From Euglena gracilis (lineage: Eukaryota > Euglenida > Euglenophyceae > Euglenales), in contig CP154956.1 of NCBI GenBank assembly GCA_039621445.1, positions 12,995,436 to 13,059,435 on the forward strand: a stretch of 64,000 bases of DNA, given 5' to 3'. Of this stretch, positions 55,830 to 64,000 are shown in pieces (within the stretch, counting starts at the first letter, position 1; each line of letters opens with the position of its first letter). A program made the translations under genes and the position numbers. The notes under the pieces are model-generated. The model searched no databases. It was not told the origin of the DNA and saw only the letters and a program-made list of their open reading frames with translations.

Positions 55830-56215
55830 CCCCACTTTTTGGTTGCGTACCGCCAGGACCGGCCGGCCCGCGCGGCCTCCTTGGGGCCACACCCCGCACA
55901 CACCGTCTCGCCGGCCGGCTCCTTGCCGGCCGCCGCCGCCTCCACCACCAGCATTTGTGTCACTGCCGCCGCCTCCGTCGCCGGCATTTGTGCCGCCGCC
56001 GCCGCCGCCGCCACCGGCATTTGTGCCGCAGCCGCCGTCACCGCTGGGGCCTCCGCCTGCCCCGGCGTGTGCTCCGCCGCCGCTTCCGGTTCATCCGACG
56101 CCGGGGCGGCGGCCCCCGCCGGCGGGGGAGGCGCGGCCTTCGGGCTGGGGACGGGGGGCAGCGGTGCGGCCAGGCCCCTCCGATTGGCGTCTTTGGGATG
56201 AACGTTTGTGATCGC
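55830..56215 (-). CDS. Candidate Ala/Pro-rich exon
   Basis: The minus frame has an Ala-rich low-complexity stretch (VTAAAAQMPVAAAAAAAQMP) followed by GKEPAGETVCAGCGPKEAAR. Third positions are strongly GC. It may belong to gene D or E. Borders are not defined. The Gly/Arg-rich plus frames are considered spurious. Confidence 0.4.
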
Positions 56216-57099
56216 TGGACAGGTGAACAGGTGGACAGGTGACCCTGCACCGCAGTATCCCCACAAACCCAATAATTGACTGACCACCATATTGTGGCTG
56301 CGACCATTCCTCAGATTTCAAAAAAGAGCCCCCCCCCCAAATAAAACCCCACGCGTATCATTGGGCATCTCCAACTGGGGGGGGGGGGTCGTTAGATGGT
56401 CAGCAAGAAGGGTCAATGATGACCCTTCTGCTACGTTCATCGCTCTGGCTACTTTTGGCCACTTTTAGCCATTTTTGGCCAGTTGAAGACAACTTTTGGC
56501 TGTGTGGCACAACCTTGCACAATCAAGCCGCTTTGGACAGTTACACCAGGTTTGGCCATTTTGGGCAATTTACAGCTGTTCTTCAGTGGGCCAGATGCCG
56601 TTTTTCTCGGCATTCTTGTCGTTTTCCAGTCATTTTTTTTGCGGGTTTTACAATTTTTGGATATTTTGTGCCATTTCCCCCAAAATATGTGTTTTTTATT
56701 GAGAAAAAGCAAACTTGATTCACACAATTGCCATTCTTCTGGAAACCGCGTTGAATCCAAAAAAAGGTCGCATCTGGCGGGGGGGGGGGGGGGGCGTTGG
56801 ACAAGCGCAACCACTGGACAAAGGGGGGGGGGGGGGAGGTAGTTGGACAAGTGATTTTCAGCTTTGTTGTTCTTGAGAGCCATACTCGGTCCTCAGCGTG
56901 TGGGTCACCCTTTGGGGGGTTTACAGGGCTGGAGGAATAGAGGGGTGGGGTGCAACCGTTTCAGATATTGTAATTGAAATTTGGAAGGGTGATGGGCTTC
57001 AAAATAACCCTTTTCGGGGCAGCCCCCGTTCCACACAATACTTTTTAGAATACTGTGGGACTTCATGGCAGTTCAAACTTTCCCCCTCCCACCCTGCCC

Positions 57100-57196
57100 T
57101 CGCAGGAGAGGCCAAGGGTGCAGCGACGGCGGTGGCAGCAGCGGTGGGGGAGGGGGAGGCGACAGGGACTGCAGGTGGGCGGGCCTTCGTCCGGGT
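57100..57196 (-). CDS. Candidate Ala/Pro-rich exon
   Basis: Minus frame PVASPSPTAAATAVAAPLAS resembles the end of the exon at 57870-58027 (PSPPAAATAAPHS). The downstream side has GGGCAGGG (CAG at +4..+6). Phase is unresolved. Confidence 0.35.
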
Positions 57197-57869
57197 CACG
57201 CCATAGCTTGCCAACCCCCCAGGGGGGGGGTCACTCTCCAATGTCAAATAAAAAGGCCTGTGGCTTTTTTGAAAACCAGTCACTTCCAATGCCACGGCTC
57301 AGGTTTCTTTTTACCAACCCGGGGGTGAGGGGGGTGCCTTGTGCTGTGTGGGCTCACCCATGGCATCCAAACGCACATAAAAATGGCCATTTTCAAGTCG
57401 CTGCGCCAAATGCACCAGGGGGGGGGGGTGCTATACCACTGCCCCCCCCAATACCTTACCCCCAAATGCCCTCCCCCCCTGCCTGACAACAGCAACCCGG
57501 GGGGGGGGGGGGAGTAAACTTCCTCAAAAAGAGAAGCCTATCTTGGCTGGCACACTAATGGATGAAAATCAATAAACTTTGGCCATATTTTTTAATCCCA
57601 GGCAACTTCGGCACCAGCTAGGCCACTTTCGGTCGTCGTTGAGCGACCTCACCCCCCCCCTTGGATGTACTGAGGCTTTCTGTCTGTTTATGGCCGGTGC
57701 TAACTTCGCTTCTGGCCCCCTACACCAGTGCTCTTGTGGTGCTCCCCCTGACCAGGTGAGCAACTCTGGCATAATTCCAGCGTTCTGACCTCACCCCCCA
57801 GGTGGGTTATTGCCCAAAGCCAGTCAGTCGCCCAGTGGGGTCAGGCACACCCTAAGCCATGGCGCGGTC

Positions 57870-58027
57870 CGGGGCTTCGGGCCGGGGCTGTGGGGGGCGG
57901 CGGTGGCGGCGGCAGGGGGCGACGGGGCCCTTTTGGGCGGCGTGGCCGGGTGGGGGGGCCGCTCCTTGCGGTGCAGCGCGCGCTGGCGCGTGTTGAGCGC
58001 GCCGCGCCACAGCCGGTCCGCGCTCTC
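57870..58027 (-). CDS. Gene E exon, 3' border uncertain
   Basis: The preceding intron ends CTGCGGGG. ESADRLWRGALNTRQRALHR then KERPPHPATPPKRAP and a Pro/Ala-rich end. The end is probably near CCACAGCC (~57890), but an open frame runs further. Confidence 0.55.
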
Positions 58028-61000
58028 CCCCGCAGGCCGCGGTTTTGTTTGCTCCGCGAGGCGGGGGGGGGGGGGGTCCACCAGGGTTTTTTTTAAGACC
58101 GGGGGGGGGGAGGGGGGAGGGGGTCAGCACCCACCCACCCACCCCCTGGGGTGGGGGCCCGGGGGAGGGGGGGGTCCCGGGGGACCCACCCAAAATGGCC
58201 AAAAATTGCAAAATGCCAAAAATAAAACCTTTTTCAAAATTTTCGGCGCCTTTGGCGCCGAAAAGGATATACCCACCAGCCCCTACCCCACCCCCCCCCA
58301 GGGGGGTGGGGGGGAGGGGGTCCACGGGACCCACCCACCCTAGCCCCCCCCGGGGAGGGGGTCCAAGACTAAAAAAAACCCTGGGTCCCACAGTGTGTCT
58401 GGGGGTGCCCCCTGATGGACTCGATCACCTCTGGGCATTTTGACTGATTTGATTGAGTGGCGAGCATGAGCCACAAAGTCAGTTGCCAAAACGCGAACGC
58501 CTGATGAGAACTCTTCCTAACTTGCCGTTGCGTCAATGCCAACCGGAACTCCGAAGGTCGGGAACTGATGGCGTCCGCCAATGCATGCGCCAGTCCGTGG
58601 GATTGATGTGGTCCATGAGGGCAGGTATGTCCGTTTCGAGCGGAACCTTGCCCGTTTCCGCGGCAAACCCGATCATTAAAACGGGTGTTCAAAAGCGTGT
58701 CCCGCAGTGCCGCTCTCTCATTTTATTCAACTGAGCGGGGAGGGGGGGAGCAGAAGTGCAAGTCAGCAGAAGTGCAAAGACAACATCCAGAGGGTTGCGG
58801 GACCACCTTTTATTGAGCACAACTGACCAGAAACAGAGATACAGCCTTTTCGGGGAAAAAACAGAAAGTTAATTCACCAGAAAGACGTTGCTTTGGTTCA
58901 TTACAACGACCATATATTTGGGTATGAACCTAATCAGAGAAAATCAAACACAAATACATTTGGTCCCTTGAAAAATGGAACTGCCATCTCTTTGTCTTTT
59001 TGCACAACTGCGCACGAATTCAAAGGGCAATTTAAAAAATTGGAATCTGGATGTTGTGCTGGCTGAAGAGAATGGTTTGCTCTCTGCTGAAACCTCAATT
59101 ATGTTCATATGTGCATGGTGGCTGTTGTCAGTGGAGGGGGGATCAACTGCGTACCCCCCCCCAAATATCCATTTGCAAAAAAAAATGAAAATATAGCATG
59201 CTAAAAAAAATTGAAAAAAAACACAAAAAATATACAAATTGTGCAAAGCATGTAAACTTTCAATATTTTGGATTTTGCAAAACAATACAAATTATGCAAA
59301 TTGCATGCGTCATCCCCCAATCAGAACAACAGCCTGGGCCTCTATCTCCTCGTCAGTCATCACAAATGGCATCAGCATGGGGTAGTACTTGTACTGCAGC
59401 TGGTCCGCTCGAGCGTCCTGGTGGCTCAGCCGGTCCGCCATGGCGGCACCGCCCTCCACTAATTCCAACATGGGATTCCAACATGGGCCCTCGACACACT
59501 CAGCAAGCGCAGCAAAATTGCCAAAATTTTCAAATTTTTGGCAATTTTGAAAATTTGCCAAAATTTGAAAATTTTGGCAAATTTCGGAATTTTACCAAAC
59601 TTTGAGATTTGTAAAAATCTCGGAATTTTGCCAAATTTTGAGATTTTGGCACCGCCCTCCACTAGGGGGAGCGATTACAACATGGGCCCTCGACACACTC
59701 CGTGAATGCGACTCACAAAAAAATGGCAATTTTGCCAAAATCGAAAAATTCAAAAAAAGCACACACAGACACACAAACAGCGTTCGCCCCCCTCCCGGTG
59801 TAGCCACCCACCCCGACTGCACAATAATTGCCAGTCAGTTTGTGCCGTTTCCTCCACACAGCAGAGATTCCCAAGATGCTTCTGGCCAGGGCGTTTGCGT
59901 CAAGAACCCCAGTGGGGGTCCAGCTGAGACTGCGAATTCGGGGTGCGGGGTGCTGGCTGCCCCCCCCCAAACAACTACTAAGACATCCCCCAAACAAAGC
60001 TGCCCGAAGCTCCGCCCAAAAATACAAATAGCAACGCTGAATACAATCCTGGGGAACTCAAGCAGTGAACCGCTCTTCGGGTGGATGGAGGGCTGCGGAC
60101 CTGTTTCAGCGCTTCGTCCCCGATGGTCTTCTGCTCCCGCACTGGATAGTACTTCTGGGTCCCCGACAGGCGGGCTCGGAAGTGAGGGGCAGGCTGTTCT
60201 TTTTTACCAACCCGGGGGGGGGTCCGGAGTGCCTGTGAGTGCCTGCCATGCTAGGCACTTTGGCCAAGTGCCCTACCCCCCCCCAGGGGTCGGATTTGGA
60301 GTGCCTTGGAGTGCCTACCCAGGCAGGCACCCCCCCCCCCGGGGGGGTCGGCACCCGACTGAAATACAGCCTGGCGAGGGGATGGGCAAAACGAACAACT
60401 GTGCCGCCCAGACAGACAAGACAGCTGAAGGGATCGCACAAACCACTCACAATTAGTGTGAAATGTACCCCCCCCCCCCAGAAGTTGCCACTTGACAAGC
60501 CAGCTGGTGCAGGTGGAGTGATAACCCCGTCTGCTCAGCTGTTCCAACTTTTCTTTCCGTGTGTTTCGCGACAAGCGCTCTGCCATCTGAGGAAACAAAT
60601 GATTGATGTAAATGCACATAAATAAATACACTTCCAACACATCATGCGCAAGCAAAAAGATATTGCCCCAACACATCATGCGCAGAACATTTGAACAAAA
60701 ACACATTGCAAAACAGGGAACGTTCAAAATATGTGGTGAAAATGGTTTGAGAAAAGGAAAGAATAGTTTTATAACATCCTTGCACTATTGTCCATCATCC
60801 ATCCAAAACATGAAAAATGCTCTTGGCCCTCCCCCGCCAGTTTTTGACCTCGTTAGAGCAAAGAGAAAAAAGTACACTGGATGCTGTCCCTTGCGGACCA
60901 CCCTGATGCACATGGATACTCACGTACGCATTCAACGCACATTAACATATCTCGACCATATCGACCAACACATTTGCATCGAAATCAGCGTGCAATATCG

Positions 61001-62036
61001 ACCTCCCCCCTCGATTAGCGACAACGGACAATAGAACTGAAGATGCAAAAAAAAATATCCAGACCCACACCTGCTGTAACCACACACCAACACAACACAT
61101 ACAGATGACGGGGCGGGGTGTAACAATTTCTGAGGTGCAACAACTTCGGGGGGTGTCCACACAAAATGGATAAAAGATGGGTTTCTTGACATGCACACAT
61201 CCACCAAGACACACCTCCGCAATCTTCTTGTCTGTCTGTCGGGCGATGGAGATGGCCGGCAGTGGCTCCTCCTGCGCGGCCTTGGGCTGTGGCAAGCATG
61301 TCACCTTTCTTTTCTTTCAAGTCTTTTGAGCCTCGAATCCCTGCCCCGGGGATGAGGGCACATGGGGGGGTGAGTTGGACCCCCTCTCCGTCCAGCTGGG
61401 GGGGACCCCCCCTCTGTACAGTGGCAGGTCCAAGTGACTGATTTTTGGCGTGCCGCGAATCGCTGGGCCGAAGTTTTTACCCCTGCAATTCGACCAAAAG
61501 TGCCATTTTTGGCACTTTTCAGGCAAAAAAAAATTGCCATAATTGCCCGAAATGTTCGGCATTCCGAGGCACTGAGAAGCAAAATGACCCAAAACTGGAG
61601 GTTTGGCGAGGACCAAAAGAAAGGGGAAGCGGAGTCGCGAAAACCGTTTCTGTAATGGACACCAAGAGGTGGAAAATTCAAATATGCCTTGAGGGGTACC
61701 TCAACACCAACCCTCGTATTCCCACAATTGTTCGGCTACACGGGACCCCCCCTAGCCCCCTCCCCAGGGGTCTTCTGGTTTGGGAAAAAATCCTTGATGC
61801 ACACAATAATGGTGGCCAAAATCCAAAGACAATTCTCAGGCAACAAGCGAATGTGGAAAACGGAACTGCAGCCTCTGTGTCTACAAAAAAATTCACCTCC
61901 CCTGCCGAAGCCTACTGGATCCTTACCGTCGTCCTGCGGAGCACGCCGCCGGCACACCTTGGCGAGGCCCCACAGGTGGGGCAGGTTCTCCTTGTGCTTC
62001 GGGGGGGCCCACTCCTCAATCTCCGGCAGGGACTTT
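57870..62036 (-). CDS. Gene E, unidentified basic/coiled-coil-like protein, 6 exons
   Basis: Exons 62036-61927, 61286-61215, 60586-60537, 60161-60101 (or 60107), 59417-59340 and 58027-~57870. From 61286 on, all joins are in frame. The 61215/60586 and 60101/59417 introns are GT-AG. The 60537/60161 and 59340/58027 introns have CAG at +4..+6 and CTG at -8..-6. The product is charged and helical (TDKKIAEMAERLSRNTRKEK), with two KYYP motifs, then a Pro/Ala-rich basic tail (ATPPKRAPSPPAAATAAPHS). It may be structural or nucleic-acid binding, but no family is recognised. The first exon and the join of 61927 to 61286 are unresolved. It may continue into gene D. Confidence 0.6.
58082..58383. mobile_element. 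hAT-like MITE (GGCGCC-hairpin family), copy 3
   Basis: Ends CAGGGTTTTTTTTAAGACC and GGTCCAAGACTAAAAAAAAC then CCTG. Flanks GGGTCCAC and GGTCCCAC agree at 7 of 8 positions. The hairpin is TTTTCGGCGCCTTTGGCGCC then GAAAA. It lies in the intron just upstream of exon 57870-58027. Confidence 0.8.
58440..58735. other. Unassigned coding-like stretch
   Basis: Both strands are open (plus 58453-58734; minus 58369-58692) with no recognisable domain or splice pattern. It lies in a gene E intron. Confidence 0.25.
59340..59417 (-). CDS. Gene E exon
   Basis: CCACCAG acceptor, DARADQLQYKYYPMLMPFVM then TDEEIE. The next intron starts GCCCAGG. 26 codons in phase. Confidence 0.68.
60101..60161 (-). CDS. Gene E exon
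   Basis: The preceding intron ends CTGTCGGG. TQKYYPVREQKTIGDEALKQ, then GTCCGC donor. The codon split across the nonconventional intron is restored to CTG. Confidence 0.68.
60190..60373. mobile_element. hAT-like element (CAGGCTGTTCTTTTTTACC family)
   Basis: CAGGCTGTTCTTTTTTACC at left and GACTGAAATACAGCCTG at right, flanks GTGAGGGG/GCGAGGGG (7 of 8). The interior has GTGCCTGCC-type inverted stems shared with 18002-18585. Confidence 0.78.
60537..60586 (-). CDS. Gene E exon
   Basis: TTTCCTCAG acceptor, MAERLSRNTRKEKLEQL. The next intron starts GAGCAGAC (nonconventional type). Phase 0 in, 2 out. Confidence 0.68.
61215..61286 (-). CDS. Gene E exon
   Basis: TTGCCACAG acceptor, PKAAQEEPLPAISIARQTDK and KIAE, GTGTGT donor. 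24 codons, phase 0 to 0. Confidence 0.65.
61927..62036 (-). CDS. Gene E exon
   Basis: Acceptor CTATCACAG, then KSLPEIEEWAPPKHKENLPH and LWGLAKVCRRRAPQDD, then GTAAGG donor. The GTAAGG choice is out of phase with the next exon. An alternative nonconventional border CCGCAGG 13 bases earlier is in phase. Confidence 0.65.
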
Positions 62037-62697
62037 CTGTGATAGGGGGCGGGGGGCGGGGGGGGGGGACGGTGGTTGCATTGCAGTGGCCCCCGACACT
62101 CCCAATGGCCTCCGAGTGTCAAAGTAGCAGGATGGCCAAAGTCATGGACCTCTCCCGGGTGTTCAATGCACAGTGGTCTTCAAACAATACTATTCACACT
62201 GTTTTCCACACAATGGATTCCACACATTGGATACAAGGACTGCTCTTTCGCTTATTCGGAATGGAGATCGTTTCAGTTCAGGCGTTGTTGCGATCTATGT
62301 GTATTTCTTACCTGTGCCTATCCAGTCTAGAGTTCCGGATGGGTGGACTAAGTTTTTGATTGTGCGGAGAAATCCATTTTATGAGAATCCATTTCTTATT
62401 TTACTCAAATTGCAGGAAAAAAAGGTTCGTAGCAGCCTTATACTGAAATCCATCTGCTACGTTCCCTAACAACACCTGGGACATCCACATCCCATAAGCT
62501 CCTCGCTATTGCAGCTGGAAATTCAACTGGCAGCCTCCAACTATCCCCCCCCGGGGGGTGGATAGTTGGACCAGGTTAGGTCCCCATTTCGGAAGATTTT
62601 TGAAAATGCATTTCGCCTAAAATTCCGAATTCGGCCTAAATTCCGCCCCAACTCGTCCGGAATGCGGCCTAACTTCTCCCTAACTTCCCAAAAATGG

Positions 62698-63072
62698 GTG
62701 CCCTGCGGCCCGCCGGCCGCAACCCTAACCCTATGCCAATCCATAACCCTGGCTTTTCCCCAAAGGTGGGACCGGGGGCACACCATACGACCCCCCTTTC
62801 CCTGATCCAACTATCCGCCCAGGGGGGGGATAGTTGGAGGCTGCCATTCAACTACCTTCCCCCTCCCCGCCTCTGGAGAACGGAATGCAACAATCGGCAG
62901 GCAAAATGGGGATGGATACCAGAAGGAATTAGTTCCAGGGTCTTAATTGTCGTAACCCCCCCCATTTAGAACCCCCCCCCCCCCCCCCGCTTTACACCGA
63001 CTCTCCCCATTTATGCCGACCCCCCAAAAAATTAGGAGAAATATTTACACCGACTCCCTCATTTACACCGAC
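62698..63072. repeat. Dispersed ~370-bp repeat, copy 2
   Basis: Second copy of 46891-47256 in the same orientation. This copy has an extra AACCCTAACCC segment near 62721 and is followed by more TTTATACCGAC units to about 63120 and again at 63318-63350. Confidence 0.9.
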
Positions 63073-63649
63073 CCCCTTGGAAAAATCAGAAGAAATCCAT
63101 TTATACCGACCCCCTCTCTTGCGTGTGGTGCATATAAAGGCAAATTACAAAAAGCACAAGGAGGTTGCGGTAAACACAAAAAAGCATTCAGGCTCCCCCC
63201 CTGGCGTCTACTTTTTTGGCAAAACATGAACAGATGGACTGTTGTTCATTGGGGGTGGACGAGAAACCGGGGGGAGAGGATGAATGCCCCCCCCCCCCAG
63301 TTGAGCACCATGACCCATTTATACCGACTACCCCATTTATACCGAACCCCCCCCCCCGGGATTTCAAGAAATGTGAAAGTGACATAACGACCCGCGGTGT
63401 AAATGAGAGGGGTGAAAATTGCTTAATTTACCAGGATTTAAATTCCCTCGCTACAAAAAATACTGCCAGATGCGCTCCACCGAGCCCACCGAGTTCCAGT
63501 GTCCTTTTTTGTTCCTTGAATTTTCAATGACCAAAACACAACAATAACCTTTAAATCAGTCCCCCCCCCCGGAAACCATGTTTTCTGCAACCCATGATTC
63601 TGCACTTACTCCCCCCCGGGAAACTGTCTCCAGACAAGTCGGGTGGTTG

Positions 63650-63830
63650 GTCACGGGGGGTAGGTTCGTGGGAGGTAGGGTCGCGGCCGGCCACCACCCA
63701 ACCATTTTGTTGCTTTGGTTGGGCTGTGGCCGGCCGTGGCCCAACCATTTCCGATTCTGAAATCATGAAATTCGGCTTGGTAGGGCCGCGGCCGGCCGCG
63801 GCCATCCAACCACAACAGATCCAGCGACCA
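63650..63830. repeat. GC-rich palindromes (CGGCCGGCCG type)
   Basis: Repeated TGGTTGG...GCGGCCGGCCGCGGCC segments in inverted arrangement. They give symmetrical spurious frames on both strands. Confidence 0.75.
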
Positions 63831-63894
63831 AAGCAGAACTGCATCGCACAATGGCGGGATAAATTGGCTACTACAGGGTACTAAGCGAACCCAA

Positions 63895-64000
63895 AGAGCC
63901 GTCCAACTACGGTTTAACACACATGGGGGGACCCTCGCTCGGCGCCTTCGGCGCCTCGCTCATGTCCCCTCGTGTTTTTAAACCCAGTTGGACAGCTCTT
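63895..64000. mobile_element. Small inverted-repeat element at window edge
   Basis: AAGAGCCGTCCAACTACGGT at 63895 and its near-complement (ACCCAGTTGGACAGCTCTT) at 64000, with a GGCGCCTTCGGCGCC hairpin in the centre. The right flank is outside the window. Confidence 0.65.

Noticed and set aside
58453-58734. Plus-strand 93-codon ORF as a gene
   Set aside because: An equally long minus frame overlaps it, there is no domain, and it lies within a gene E intron. Listed only as unassigned.

Overview
ORGANISM. This is nuclear DNA of a eukaryote with many repeats and many introns. The best fit is a euglenid (Euglenozoa). The main evidence is a phosphate-transporter gene on the minus strand. Its exons join in frame only if most introns are removed at non-GT/AG borders. 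Nine of the eleven located introns carry CAG at intron positions +4..+6 and CTG at -8..-6, which is the weak consensus described for euglenid nonconventional introns. Other introns in the window are ordinary GT-AG. TTAGGG-type repeats are present and fit Euglenozoa but do not prove it. The species cannot be named from this window.

1-16.2 kb: NESTED RETROELEMENTS. A full-length Ty3/gypsy chromovirus (561-12674) has two ~815-bp LTRs about 1% apart, a TGG primer-binding site, a purine tract and a 4-bp target duplication (CCTC). It sits inside the reverse-transcriptase gene of a decayed DIRS-like element (419-560 and 12675-14256). In order it encodes a repeat-rich pre-Gag region with a PPAY motif, a long coiled coil, Gag with a Gly-Lys tail, a C5-cytosine-methyltransferase-like protein, a second domain resembling phage Dam-type N6-adenine methylases, a doubtful protease, RT-RNase H, and integrase with a chromodomain. 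Most reading-frame changes are +1 shifts at homopolymer runs. The decayed element is itself broken by a further insertion carrying a tRNA-like (SINE-type) segment.

16.2-64 kb: SPLIT GENES ON THE MINUS STRAND. All recognised exons are on the minus strand: gene A (16.66-18.66 kb, unidentified), gene B (19.7-22.45 kb, unidentified), a PiT/PHO4-family phosphate permease (23.598-41.701 kb, 12 exons located, 406 codons plus stop, N-terminus missing), gene D (44.95-54.34 kb, unidentified) and gene E (about 57.9-62.04 kb, unidentified, basic and coiled-coil-like). D and E may be one gene. Exons are 50-225 bp and introns 0.36-4.7 kb.

REPEATS. Introns and spacers are full of short non-autonomous hAT-like elements (CAGG...CCTG ends, 8-bp target duplications, G/C-run stems), fold-back elements with telomere-like or other tandem cores, and micro/minisatellites: (AC)n, (GTGC)n, (ATATG)n, (AATT)n, (CAGA)n. 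No transposase gene for the hAT-like elements was recognised. No rRNA, intact tRNA gene, CRISPR array or bacterial-type operon was seen.
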